A DNA stretch of 64,000 nt. Source: Actinophytocola xinjiangensis. GTDB lineage: Bacteria; Actinomycetota; Actinomycetes; Mycobacteriales; Pseudonocardiaceae. Shown here one piece after another: positions 25,005 to 33,938 of the stretch. Each line of letters begins with the position of its first letter. Position 1 is the stretch's first letter. The translations under genes were made by a program, and so were the position numbers. The notes below the pieces were generated by a model that saw nothing but the letters and a program-made list of their open reading frames with translations, made no database searches and was not told the origin of the DNA. The DNA lies in NCBI RefSeq assembly GCF_001921215.1, contig NZ_MSIF01000002.1:62001-126000 (forward strand), in the 5' to 3' direction.

Positions 25005-27392
25005 TTACCTGTCGGTGGGCCACTGGGGTTGTTGGCCCGGCTGCGCGTGGCTCGGTTGCCGTGTTCCGGTGTCGCCTTCGGGCTGGGCTCCGGTGGGTGG
25101 GGTGGCGTGGCGCTGGTCGAGCACGGACCGGTGCGCCTCGGGCGGGGTGAAGAAGAGCGAGGCGCGGTTGGTTTCGCCGGGTGGCGTGAAACCGGAGGCC
25201 GGGGGCTCGCCGGGACGTGCGTGTCCCGACGCGGGGCCCGCCGGTGGGTGACTCTCGGCGTCGCCGGGAGATGGCGTGTTGCTCGGCCACTGGGCGCCGG
25301 CCCGAGGTCCGTTGGAGGTGATGCGCTTCGGAAGCGGGTATCCGGCGGGCGGGGTGCCCGGTCGCTGTTCCCCAGCGGGCGCCGTGGCGTTGTCCGGTTG
25401 CCGTGGGGTGAAGACGTGCGATGGTCGCGGACCGGTTCCGCCTGATGGCGTGACGTGGCTCGGCTGCTGAGCGGGTGGCTCGCTGGGGTTCGGGTCGGTT
25501 CCGCTGCTCGACGGGTCGCGGTCGTACAGACGGAACCCGCCGGGCGAGGTGACTCGGTTCGGCTGCCGGGTCCCGGTGGAGGACGGCTCGTGGCGGGAAC
25601 TGTCCGGTTGCCGCGGCGCGCTGGCCGTGTGGCCTGGCTGGCCGGTCGGTTGCTGGAACCCACCCGGCGGGGTGGTGCGACCTGGCTGACCGGTGACGGG
25701 TGAACCGGAACGGTCCGGTTGCTGGTGGCCGCCAGTGGGTCGGCCGGTGCCGGTCGAGTGGTCTGGTTGGTGTTCGCCGGTGGGTTGGCGGGTGCTGGTC
25801 GAGTGGTCTGGTTGGTGTTCGCCGGTGGGTTGGCGGGTGCTGGCCGAGTGGTCTGGTTGGTGGTGTTCGCCAGCGGACTGGCCGGTGCCGGTTGTCGCGG
25901 ACTGGTCCGGCTGGGGGAAACCGCCAGCCGGTGTGGGTCCGGTTGGTGCCGGACGATCCCCTGGCCGGCCGGGGCGGGTTCCGGGAGGAACCGGTGTGGC
26001 GCCGCCCGGATGGAATCCGCTGGGCGGGGTGGGGTGCGGTGCTCCGGGAGACGGTTGGTGCGCTCCGCCTGACGGCGGATGAGCGGCGGCGTCGCCGGGG
26101 AAGGGTCGTTGAAAGCCGCCGGCGGGGGTGTGGCCGTGAGGCCCAGGGTGGTGGGCGCCGGCTTGTGCCGGGTTGCCGGGACGGTGGAATCCGCCGGGCG
26201 GTGTCGCTTGAGGGCCGGCGGGTGCCGACTGGGCGCCGGCCGGGGGCGTCGCCTGGCCCGGTGGTGTTGCCTGGCTCGGTGGTGTTGGCCGCGCGCTGCC
26301 GGCGTGGGCTGTGCCGGAGGGGGCTGTGCCGGAGGAGGCCGTGTCGGAGGGGGCTGTGCCGGAGGGGGCGTCCGCTGGTGTTGCTCGCCGGAGGCCACCG
26401 GGGGGTGTCGCCTGGGGGCCGCCGGCGGCGGAGTGGTGGGGAGCGCCGGCCGGCGGTGCGGGGTGGCCTGGTTGGGGCAGACCGCTGGGGGGCGTTGCCC
26501 GGACGGGTTCGCCGTGGCTTGGTTGGGTGCCGGCGGGTGGAGTCGGGTGATGGGCTCCGGCGGGCGGTGCGGTGGTTCCGGGGTGGGTTTCGCCGGGCGC
26601 GGGGTGGGCTTCGGCCGGTGTGGGGGCGCCCGGTTGTTGGGTGCCGGTAGGCGAGGTTGCCGTGCCGGGTGCTGCGGTGCCGGGCGCTGCGGTGCCGGGT
26701 GTTGCCGTGCCGGGTGCTGCGGTGCCGGGCGCTGTGGGGCCGGGCGGTTGGGCGCCTCCGGCTGGTTGACCAGCTCCAGAAGGTTGGGCCGCTCCGGCTG
26801 GTTGACCGGCGCTGGAAGGTTGGGCTGCTCCCGCTGGTTGACCGGCGCTGGAAGGTTGGGCGGGGGCGGCTGGGTGGCCGGGTCCGGGGCCGCCGGTGGC
26901 TCCGGCTGGTTGGGTGAGTCCGGCGGGTGGGGTGGCGGCGGGCGGTTCGACTGGGGGCAGGCCGGCTCGTTGGCGGAACCAGTCGGGGATGTGTTCGTCC
27001 GCGCGGGGGAAGAAGCGCAACTCGTCGGCGAAGCCGATGGGGGGTGGGAGGCGGCGCCAGCGCGGTTCGGTGTCGGGCTCGAACTCGGCGTTGAAGGTGC
27101 TGGGCGGGTCCAGCAGGTACAGCGCCGACAGCCACGTACCCCGGCCCGGGCGGTACATGCCCTGGCGCAGCCGGCCCAGTCCCTCGACGACCTCCTGCGG
27201 CGGGCGCACCGGACGCGGCTCGCCGTCCGGGCCGCTGACCAGCACGTCGACCTCGATGTGGCGGCCGGCGGAGCGGTACTCGGTGCGTATGTGCGTCCAG
27301 TCCTGGCCGGCGACGGTCAGAAGTGCGCGCCCGATCTGTCGGATCAACCGATCCTGCTCGGCCTGATCCATCACCGGCTGCGGCTCGGTCAC
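25005..27392 (-). CDS. Large Pro/Gly/Thr/Gln-rich protein with small N-terminal domain
   Basis: A 795-residue protein. Residues 1-148 are a normal globular domain (LIRQIGRALLTVAG, EYRSAGRHIEVDVLV, YRPGRGTWLSALYLLDPP, FADELRFFPRADEHIPDWF). Its size and pattern recall small DUF600/YezG-type proteins met around actinobacterial TNT-type toxins; this is recalled resemblance, not proven. Residues 149-795 are low-complexity and presumably disordered, with 5-, 12- and 15-residue tandem repeats. There is no signal peptide or membrane helix. The GTG at 27392 has GGTGGGGA seven nucleotides upstream. It lies 57 bp downstream of the larger Pro-rich gene on the same strand, so the two are probably one transcript. 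Overlapping long plus-strand frames are judged to be shadows. Confidence 0.75.
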   Translation of the reverse strand: MTEPQPVMDQAEQDRLIRQIGRALLTVAGQDWTHIRTEYRSAGRHIEVDVLVSGPDGEPRPVRPPQEVVEGLGRLRQGMYRPGRGTWLSALYLLDPPSTFNAEFEPDTEPRWRRLPPPIGFADELRFFPRADEHIPDWFRQRAGLPPVEPPAATPPAGLTQPAGATGGPGPGHPAAPAQPSSAGQPAGAAQPSSAGQPAGAAQPSGAGQPAGGAQPPGPTAPGTAAPGTATPGTAAPGTAAPGTATSPTGTQQPGAPTPAEAHPAPGETHPGTTAPPAGAHHPTPPAGTQPSHGEPVRATPPSGLPQPGHPAPPAGAPHHSAAGGPQATPPGGLRRATPADAPSGTAPSDTASSGTAPSGTAHAGSARPTPPSQATPPGQATPPAGAQSAPAGPQATPPGGFHRPGNPAQAGAHHPGPHGHTPAGGFQRPFPGDAAAHPPSGGAHQPSPGAPHPTPPSGFHPGGATPVPPGTRPGRPGDRPAPTGPTPAGGFPQPDQSATTGTGQSAGEHHQPDHSASTRQPTGEHQPDHSTSTRQPTGEHQPDHSTGTGRPTGGHQQPDRSGSPVTGQPGRTTPPGGFQQPTGQPGHTASAPRQPDSSRHEPSSTGTRQPNRVTSPGGFRLYDRDPSSSGTDPNPSEPPAQQPSHVTPSGGTGPRPSHVFTPRQPDNATAPAGEQRPGTPPAGYPLPKRITSNGPRAGAQWPSNTPSPGDAESHPPAGPASGHARPGEPPASGFTPPGETNRASLFFTPPEAHRSVLDQRHATPPTGAQPEGDTGTRQPSHAQPGQQPQWPTDR
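25756..25890 (-). repeat. 45-bp tandem repeat in the smaller Pro-rich gene
   Basis: Units start at 25756, 25801 and 25846. The first two differ by one base and the third carries a 3-bp insertion. On the coding strand each unit gives the 15 residues QPTGEHQPDHSTSTR (about residues 505-550). Confidence 0.8.
26662..26736 (-). repeat. 15-bp tandem repeat (five units) in the smaller Pro-rich gene
   Basis: Units start at 26662, 26677, 26692, 26707 and 26722, each near GTGCCGGGTGCTGCG on the plus strand. They encode the pentapeptide PGTAA or PGTAT on the minus strand. Confidence 0.8.
26764..26871 (-). repeat. 36-bp tandem repeat (three units) in the smaller Pro-rich gene
   Basis: Units start at 26764, 26800 and 26836, each beginning GGTTGACC on the plus strand. 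They encode 12-residue units close to AQPSSAGQPAGA. Confidence 0.8.
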
Positions 27393-27449
27393 GACAAGAT
27401 CCCCACCCTCATGCTCATCTTGGCGATTCGACCTTACCGGGTCGAGATC

Positions 27450-30400
27450 TCACCGAGCGTGGTTAGGGCCGAAGGACAGGCACAACATCAGCGGATGCAC
27501 GTCCCACGTGGCCACCGCGAACCTCGTCAGGAGGCCCGCGGCCCGCAACGTCTGGTCAGTAGCCGGCGAAATCAGTGACTGACTGTTGCCGTTGACCGGT
27601 TGTTGCCCACTCCATATGGGTGCGCCAACCGGAACGGGTGAAGTTTCGACAACTGATTGCCACTCCTCCCCGTCGTCGGTGCGAAGCGTGATCGACACCC
27701 TCGGCGTCGGCGCCACTCCCCACCCGCCCGACTCGACCACCACGTACTCGTCCCGCTCGCCGGCGGCCAGCACGATCTCGCCCAGCCACCGGTACAACTC
27801 CGACGTCGCCCCATCGTCGACGGCGCCGAACGCCTCGTCCTCGGTCGCCTCGGCCAGACCCGTGGTGACACCGCCCAGCCGGCCACTCCGATCACGGAAA
27901 CGGTTCGGAAGGAACAGTGTCCGCGCGTCGGTGTCGACCGTGGCGGTCTCCCGGAACCGTGACTCCTCGACCTCGGAGCGGAACCCGAGACCGGCGCCGA
28001 GACGGGCTCGGACGATGTCGGGTTCGGTCAGACGCCAGTAGCTGGGCTTGTCATCCAGCCACAGCGTGATGTGGTCGCCGACCGGGAGGCCGAGAAGAGC
28101 TGTGAGGGCAGCGTTGGTGGGGCGGGGCGTGGGGGATGGAGGTGTCCAGGTGGTGGCGCGGGGGCGGGCCGGTTCGCTGACGGCCGTCGTGGCTGGGGCT
28201 GTCGTGAATGGGGCTGTGGGGGTTGGGGCGGGTCGCGTTGGGGTGGCGGGGCTTGGTGGGACGGGGGAATTGGGCGTTGGGGAGGTCGAGCTTGTTGGGG
28301 TGGGGGAGTTGGGTGTTGGGGTGGTCGAGGTTGGTGGGGTGGCGAAGGTTGGTGCTGGGGTGGGGGAGTTGGGTGTTGAGGTGGCCGAGCTTGGTGTTGA
28401 GGTGGTCGAGCCGGGTGCTGGTGCGGTTGAAGGGGCGCCCGGGGCGGTCTCGGTGCCGAACTCGGCGACCACCTGCCGGTAGGCGTCCTCGACGTTGGCG
28501 GCGGAGGTTGGATGTGTCGGTTCGGTTGGTGCTGGGTGGGCCGGATGTGCTGGGTTGGTGGCCGTGGCCACGGCTGGGGCGGTGACCGGGGTGACCGTTG
28601 GTTCGGAAATTGGGGGCGCCGGGGCGGTGTCGGGTGTTGCCGTCGGCGCGGTTGGGGTGGTCACGGGGGTTGGGGTGGTCACGGGGCCGGTTGGTGCTGG
28701 GTGAGGTGGCGCGGCGGGTGTTGGCTGCGCTGGCTCGGTTGGTGGGCGTGCTGGTTCGGGCGGGGTTGGGTGAGTGGGTTCGGTCGCGGCGGCCGGAGTT
28801 GGGTGTGGTGGGCCGGTCGTGATGGCTGTGGGGGGCGCCAGGTCGGTTGACGGTTCGGGGGCTGGTGTTGGTTCGGTGGGGTGGGGTGGTTCGGAAGTGG
28901 TGGTGTCGGGCGGGCCGTCGGTGGTGGTGTCGGTGTCGGGCGGGCCGTCGGTGGTGGTGGCGAACTGGGTCGGGGTGTGGTGGGCCGAGTGCTTGGCCCG
29001 GTCCGCCGGTGGCTCGGGGTCCGGGGTCGCGTTCGAGGCTGGGGGGTGAGCTGTTGGTGGTGGGGCGGTGGGGGTTTCGGGGGTGGCGGCGGCGTTGGAG
29101 ACCAGGGTCAGGATGGCGCCGGGGGCTGAGGGTTGGGGGACACCTCGGGGCGGGAGCGTGGCGTGGAAGGTCGCATTGGTGATCAGGGATGCGAACGCCG
29201 GGTCCGGCGGAATGTCCGATGTGGAGTGTCGAGCCGCGGCGGGTGTCACGTCGTCCCGGGGTTCGGCTGTGGTGGGCGGGTCGGGATCGGGTGCGGGGGT
29301 GTCGTCGGGCTGCGGGGTCACGTCGGGCTGGAGGGTGTCGTCGGGCTGGGGGGTGGGGTGGGACCAGGTGGTCGGGGGGTCGTCGGTGGCTTGGTGGGCC
29401 GCGCGCCGGCGACGGGGTGGGAGGCCGGTCGGGAACAGCGGGGTGGGTTCGGGGATGTCGCTGGAGGGCGAGGTGGTGTCGGGGGCCTGGTGGCGGCCCG
29501 TGGACGGGCCGGCTGGGCCGCCCACGGCGTTCACATCTGCGCTGCCAGGGCTGGCGGGACTGCCGGGGCTCGCAGGGTTGCCGGGGCTGCCAGGGCTGCC
29601 GGGGCTCGCAGGGCTGGCGGGGGTGGCAGAGGTGGTGGGGCTGGCAGAGGTGGCGGGGCTGGCAGAGGTGGCGGGGGTGAGCGGATCTGTGGCGGGGAGG
29701 TCGGTGTCGGCCGGCCGGTCACCGTCGGTCGGCGGGTCGGGGCGGGTGAGCGGGTTGCTGACCGTGGTGGGGATCCGGCCCGGCAGGTCGGTGGCGGTCG
29801 ACGTGTCTACGTGGGTTGGGTCGGGGGCGCTGGGCCTTGCCAGGTCGAAGTAGTCGGCGAAAGTGGGGTGCGGTGCGGTGCCGTGGGAAGGGCCGGCGTG
29901 GCCGTCGTGGGGTGGCTCGGCGTGGGGTGGCTCGGTGAGGCCGTAGCCGGTGAGGTCGTTGCCGGTGACGTCGTGGGTCAGCGCGGTCGGACCGGTGTGA
30001 CTGGGGTCGGTCGGGTCCGTGAAGTCGGGGCCGGGCGGGGTGCTGGGTGTGGAGATGTCGGGGTCCGCCGGGGCTGGTGGGTTGGCGGAGTCGGGGTGGG
30101 GTGGATCGGCGGCGGTGAGAAAGGCGAGCGCGGGAGAGGTGGCGGTCGCGAGAGGGGGGTTGGTGACGGTCGCGTCCGGTGGGGTGGCGGAAGGCGGCGG
30201 GGTGGGTTCGGTCGGGCTTTGAGGGCCTGCGGCGCCAGGGTTGGTGGGGCCGGGTGAGCCAGGCAGCTCGGTGTCGGGGCCGGCGCCGATGAGTGGACTG
30301 GGTTGGCTGAGGGGCGAGCTGGGCTGGTTGAGCGGGCGGCCGGGCTGGTTGAGCAGGGGGCTGGGCTGGTTGGACGGGGGGCTGGGCTGGCTGAGGGGCG

Positions 30401-31871
30401 AGCTGGGCTGGTTGAGGGGCGAGTCGGGCTGGCTGGCCGGGGAGCCGGGCAGGCTGAGCGGGGAGTTGGGCTGGTTGAGGGGCGAGTCGGGTTGGTTGAG
30501 CGGGGAGTTGGGCTGGTTGAGGGGCGAGTCGGGCTGGTTGAGCGGGGAGCTGGGCTGGTTGAGGGGCGAGTCGGGTTGGTTGAGCGGGGAGTTGGGCTGG
30601 TTGAGGGGCGAGTCGGGCTGGTTGGACGGGGAGCTGGGCTGGTTGAGCGGGGAGTCGGGTTGGTTGAGCGGGGAGTCGGGTTGGTTGGACGGGGAGTCGG
30701 GTTGGTTGGACGGGGAGCTGGGTTGGTTGAGCGGGGAGCTGGGTTGGTTGAGCGGGGAGCTGGGTTGGTTGAGCGGGGAGTCGGGTTGGTTGGACGGCGA
30801 GCTGGGCTGGTTGGCCGGGGAGCTGGGCTGGCTGAGCGGCGAGCCGGGCAGGCTGGCCGGGGAACCAGGCAGGCTGGCCGGGGAGCCGGGCTGGCTGAGG
30901 GGCGAGCTGGGCTGGTTGGACGGGGAGCCGGGCAGGGTGAGCGGCGAGCCGGGGTTGCTGGGTGGCGAACCGGGGTGGTCTGGCCGATCGGGGTGGACTT
31001 CGTCGGGTGGGTGTTGGCCGTTGGTGGTGGTGGTTCGGCCTTCGATGTCGGTGGGGGCTCGGGTGGGTAGGCCGGGGGTGGCCATGCCTCCGGGGCCGAG
31101 GGGGTCCGGGCCGCCGGGTCGGGTGGTCGACGCGCCGCCGGGCGGGATCTGCCAGACGGGCTGGGGGTCGGCGTCCAGCGGGGGGACGGCCCGCAGGCGC
31201 GACTCGCGCCGGGGGCGGGGGCTGGGCCGCTTGTCCTCTGGCTGGGTGTCACCCGAGAGGGGGACCAGGCGGGGGAAGGTCTCGGTGACGCCGGCGGTCG
31301 TCGGGTGGAACGGGGGGAGGCGGGCGAAGTCCGGGTCCACCCGGGCCGTGGCGATCATGTGGTGTGCCCAGGCTCGGGCGCGGGTCAACGGGTGGTCAGG
31401 GAACCGCGGGTCCCACTGGGCGTCGTCGGCCGGGTGGGAGGGGAGCAGGCCCGACACCTCCGGGGCGTACGGGTGGGGGCGTGCCTGGGCGGACACCGCA
31501 GCCTCGCGGACACCCGCCCACGTTCCGTCCTCGGCGCACTGGATCCTCAGCACGGCACTGCACGTCGCCTTGGGCAGGGTGAAGGCGGCGATGTACGCCT
31601 GGCCGGCCTCCTGGCCGGGGATCGGCACCTTGAGCAGCTGGAACAGCGCCGGCACCTGGTCCACCACCACCGCGTGGGCCTCGATCAGCGCGCCGATCTC
31701 GGACGTCTCGACCGCCAGGCGGTGGCGCAGCGGCCCCAGCTCGTCCAGTCCCGCCGGCAGGTCTGGTTCCATGCCGATGTACGACAGACTGACCTGGTCG
31801 CCGGTCCGCGGATCGAACCACGTCCGCTCGTCGTACTGCTCCATACCGGAGGTGTCGAAGGCAACAGGCAC
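27450..31871 (-). CDS. Giant Pro-rich protein with terminal globular domains and 32 heptads
   Basis: A 1473-residue protein of unrecognised function. Residues 1-200 form a globular domain (YDERTWFDPRTGD, LFQLLKVPIPGQEAGQAYI, HPLTRARAWAHHMIATARVD). Residues 302-525 are 32 perfect-length heptads of the form SPLNQPx (x is Ser, Asp, Asn or Gly). Residues 526-1250 are Pro/Thr/Ser/Ala-rich, with shorter ASPGSPG-like runs and Thr-Pro-Asn repeats. Residues 1252-1473 form a second globular domain (GDHITLWLDDKPSYWRL, YVVVESGGWGV). It has no signal peptide or membrane helix, so it is probably cytosolic. The GTG at 31871 lies six nucleotides after TAGACT, a -10-like box, suggesting a leaderless mRNA. It is divergent from dxs and followed by the second Pro-rich gene. 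Confidence 0.75.
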   Translation of the reverse strand: MPVAFDTSGMEQYDERTWFDPRTGDQVSLSYIGMEPDLPAGLDELGPLRHRLAVETSEIGALIEAHAVVVDQVPALFQLLKVPIPGQEAGQAYIAAFTLPKATCSAVLRIQCAEDGTWAGVREAAVSAQARPHPYAPEVSGLLPSHPADDAQWDPRFPDHPLTRARAWAHHMIATARVDPDFARLPPFHPTTAGVTETFPRLVPLSGDTQPEDKRPSPRPRRESRLRAVPPLDADPQPVWQIPPGGASTTRPGGPDPLGPGGMATPGLPTRAPTDIEGRTTTTNGQHPPDEVHPDRPDHPGSPPSNPGSPLTLPGSPSNQPSSPLSQPGSPASLPGSPASLPGSPLSQPSSPANQPSSPSNQPDSPLNQPSSPLNQPSSPLNQPSSPSNQPDSPSNQPDSPLNQPDSPLNQPSSPSNQPDSPLNQPNSPLNQPDSPLNQPSSPLNQPDSPLNQPNSPLNQPDSPLNQPNSPLSLPGSPASQPDSPLNQPSSPLSQPSPPSNQPSPLLNQPGRPLNQPSSPLSQPSPLIGAGPDTELPGSPGPTNPGAAGPQSPTEPTPPPSATPPDATVTNPPLATATSPALAFLTAADPPHPDSANPPAPADPDISTPSTPPGPDFTDPTDPSHTGPTALTHDVTGNDLTGYGLTEPPHAEPPHDGHAGPSHGTAPHPTFADYFDLARPSAPDPTHVDTSTATDLPGRIPTTVSNPLTRPDPPTDGDRPADTDLPATDPLTPATSASPATSASPTTSATPASPASPGSPGSPGNPASPGSPASPGSADVNAVGGPAGPSTGRHQAPDTTSPSSDIPEPTPLFPTGLPPRRRRAAHQATDDPPTTWSHPTPQPDDTLQPDVTPQPDDTPAPDPDPPTTAEPRDDVTPAAARHSTSDIPPDPAFASLITNATFHATLPPRGVPQPSAPGAILTLVSNAAATPETPTAPPPTAHPPASNATPDPEPPADRAKHSAHHTPTQFATTTDGPPDTDTTTDGPPDTTTSEPPHPTEPTPAPEPSTDLAPPTAITTGPPHPTPAAATEPTHPTPPEPARPPTEPAQPTPAAPPHPAPTGPVTTPTPVTTPTAPTATPDTAPAPPISEPTVTPVTAPAVATATNPAHPAHPAPTEPTHPTSAANVEDAYRQVVAEFGTETAPGAPSTAPAPGSTTSTPSSATSTPNSPTPAPTFATPPTSTTPTPNSPTPTSSTSPTPNSPVPPSPATPTRPAPTPTAPFTTAPATTAVSEPARPRATTWTPPSPTPRPTNAALTALLGLPVGDHITLWLDDKPSYWRLTEPDIVRARLGAGLGFRSEVEESRFRETATVDTDARTLFLPNRFRDRSGRLGGVTTGLAEATEDEAFGAVDDGATSELYRWLGEIVLAAGERDEYVVVESGGWGVAPTPRVSITLRTDDGEEWQSVVETSPVPVGAPIWSGQQPVNGNSQSLISPATDQTLRAAGLLTRFAVATWDVHPLMLCLSFGPNHAR
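30297..30968 (-). repeat. 21-bp tandem repeat array, 32 in-frame units
   Basis: The array is exactly 672 bp of 21-bp units with no frame break, encoding heptads from SPPSNPG (30948-30968) to SPLSQPS (30297-30317). Central units are nearly uniform (SPLNQPS, SPLNQPD, SPLNQPN); units near both edges are more varied. The plus strand carries runs of three or four G spaced 6-8 nt apart, so it could form G-quadruplexes. Confidence 0.92.
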
Positions 31872-31877
31872 GCCGGG

Positions 31878-31918
31878 AGTCTAGGGCCGGCACTCGCCGT
31901 GACGGACGCTCGTAGACT
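31878..31918. promoter_or_regulatory. Divergent promoters between the giant Pro-rich gene and dxs
   Basis: The hexamer TAGACT occurs on the minus strand at 31883-31878 and on the plus strand at 31913-31918. Each is placed as a -10 box for its own gene, giving a leaderless mRNA leftward and a leader of about 45 nt for dxs. No clear -35 boxes are seen. Confidence 0.45.
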
Positions 31919-31968
31919 GGCCGGAACCGCCAAACAGCCGAACGAACCAGAATTCGAGGTGACCAGCG

Positions 31969-33912
31969 GTGACCGACCATCCGAGCCTGCTCCAATCGCT
32001 GCACGGGCCCGTCGACCTCAAGCGGTTGTCCCCCGAGGACCTCACGAGGCTCGCGGCAGAGATTCGGCAGTTCCTGGTCGACAAGGTCACCGCGACAGGC
32101 GGTCACCTCGGGCCGAACCTGGGCGTCGTCGAGCTCACGATGGCCATTCACCGGGTATTCGACTCACCGCACGATTCGGTGATTTTTGACGTCGGGCATC
32201 AGGCTTACGTGCACAAAGTGGTCACTGGGCGTCAGCAGGAGTTCGATTCGCTCCGGCAGCGGGACGGGCTGTCCGGCTACCCCAGCCAGGCCGAGAGCGA
32301 GCACGACCTCGTCGAGAACAGCCACGCCTCCACCGCACTGTCCTATGCGGACGGTCTGGCCAAGGCCTACGAGCTGCGCGGGGAGCGCCGGCACGTCATC
32401 GCCGTCGTCGGTGACGGGGCGCTCACCGGCGGCATGTGCTGGGAGGCGCTCAACAACATCGCCGGCGGCAAGCACCGGCCGATGGTCATCGTCGTCAACG
32501 ACAACGGGCGCTCCTATTCGCCCACCATCGGCGGCCTCGCCGACCACCTCACCTCGCTGCGCCTGACCCCCGGCTACGAGCGCGCCCTGGAGGGCGGCAA
32601 GCGTGTCCTGCAGGGCACCCCGGTCGTCGGCAAACCCATCTACGCCGCCCTGCACGCCGCCAAACGCGGCATCAAGGACGCGCTCAGCCCGCAGATGATG
32701 TTCGAGGACCTCGGCCTGAAGTACCTCGGCCCGGTCGACGGCCACGACTTCGTCGCTCTCGACGCGGCGCTGCGCCGGGCCAAGGAGTTCGGCGGGCCGG
32801 TCATCGTGCACGCGGTCACCCGCAAGGGCCGCGGCTTCCCGCTCGCCGAGAACGACGAAGTCGACCAGATGCACCAGACCGACCCGATCGACCCGGTCAC
32901 CGGCAAGCCCACCACCGCCAAGGGCGCCACCTGGACCTCGGTGTTCGCCCAGGAGATGGTGCGGATCGGCGGCGAGCGTCCGGACGTGGTGGCGATCACC
33001 GCGGCGATGTTGCGCTCGGCCGGGCTGGAGCCCTTCGCCACGGCCTTCCCCGACCGCTGGTTCGACGTCGGCATCGCCGAGCAGCACGCCATCACCTCGG
33101 CGGCGGGCATGGCGATGGCCGGGCTGCACCCGGTGGTCGCGATCTACTCGACGTTCCTCAACCGCGCGTTCGACCAGCTGCTGATGGACGTCGCGCTGCA
33201 CCGGCTGCCGGTGACCGTCGTGCTCGACCGGGCGGGCATCACCGGGCCGGACGGCGCCAGCCACCACGGCATGTGGGACCTGTCGATCCTCGGCGCGGTG
33301 CCGGGTATCCGGATCGCCGCGCCGCGTGACGCCGGCACGCTGTCCGAGGAGCTGGCCGAGGCCGTCGAGGTCGACGGGCCGACCGTGCTGCGGTTCCCGA
33401 AGGCGGCCGTCGGCGCGGACGTCGGGTCGCTGGAGCGCCGGGGGGTGGTCGACGTGTTGCGCCGGCCGGCGTCGGGCGAGGGCCAGCACGTGCTGCTGGT
33501 CACCGTCGGCGCGTTCGCCGAGCTGGGGTTGGCGGCTGCCGACCGGCTCGCCGACCAGGGCATCGGGGTGACCGTCGTCGACCCGCGCTGGGTCACGCCG
33601 GTGCCGCCGGAGCTGGTGGAGCTGGCCGCCGAGCACCGGCTGGTGGTGACCGTCGAGGACGGTGGGCGGCACGGCGGGTTCGGGTGGGCGCTGGCCGCCG
33701 CGCTGCGTGACGCCGATGTGGACGTTCCGCTGCGGGATCTGGGCATTCCGCAGGAGTTCCACGGGCAGGGCACGCGCGCGGAGGTGCTGGTCCGGCTGGG
33801 GCTGACCGCTCAGCAGGTCGCCCGCGCCGTCACCGAGTGGACGGTCGACCGGCTGGGTGACCTCACCGCGACCCGTGACGAGAAGGCGGTGCGTGGGGCC
33901 GACGGCGGCTGA
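31969..33912 (+). CDS. dxs: 1-deoxy-D-xylulose-5-phosphate synthase
   Basis: A 647-residue thiamine-diphosphate enzyme joining pyruvate and glyceraldehyde 3-phosphate, the first step of the MEP isoprenoid pathway. The ThDP/Mg site [16 protein letters not shown] is near residues 148-163. The transketolase pyrimidine domain follows ([12 protein letters not shown], then [15 protein letters not shown] with the catalytic Glu), and the C-terminal transketolase domain begins after [14 protein letters not shown] at 31969 has GAGGTG seven nucleotides upstream. Equivalent to Rv2682c (dxs1). Confidence 0.96.
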   Translation: MTDHPSLLQSLHGPVDLKRLSPEDLTRLAAEIRQFLVDKVTATGGHLGPNLGVVELTMAIHRVFDSPHDSVIFDVGHQAYVHKVVTGRQQEFDSLRQRDGLSGYPSQAESEHDLVENSHASTALSYADGLAKAYELRGERRHVIAVVGDGALTGGMCWEALNNIAGGKHRPMVIVVNDNGRSYSPTIGGLADHLTSLRLTPGYERALEGGKRVLQGTPVVGKPIYAALHAAKRGIKDALSPQMMFEDLGLKYLGPVDGHDFVALDAALRRAKEFGGPVIVHAVTRKGRGFPLAENDEVDQMHQTDPIDPVTGKPTTAKGATWTSVFAQEMVRIGGERPDVVAITAAMLRSAGLEPFATAFPDRWFDVGIAEQHAITSAAGMAMAGLHPVVAIYSTFLNRAFDQLLMDVALHRLPVTVVLDRAGITGPDGASHHGMWDLSILGAVPGIRIAAPRDAGTLSEELAEAVEVDGPTVLRFPKAAVGADVGSLERRGVVDVLRRPASGEGQHVLLVTVGAFAELGLAAADRLADQGIGVTVVDPRWVTPVPPELVELAAEHRLVVTVEDGGRHGGFGWALAAALRDADVDVPLRDLGIPQEFHGQGTRAEVLVRLGLTAQQVARAVTEWTVDRLGDLTATRDEKAVRGADGG

Positions 33913-33938
33913 CGGCGGCGCGTGGCATCGTTGGTGCG

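Noticed and set aside
26079-27578. Plus-strand frame of 499 codons with Cys/Gly/Arg-rich product
   Set aside because: It is antisense to the smaller Pro-rich gene, with implausible composition and no domain; a shadow of the C-rich coding strand.
25005-31871. Polymorphic toxin or CDI-like locus
   Set aside because: No signal, translocation or toxin domain is visible in either Pro-rich protein, and no separate immunity gene follows. Kept only as a weak hint in the findings.
30241-31884. Plus-strand frame of 547 codons with LGWLRGE-like repeats
   Set aside because: It is the complement of the heptad array. All six frames stay open in a 21-bp GC-rich repeat. Only the minus frame gives ordinary globular sequence on both sides of the array and a start near a -10 box.
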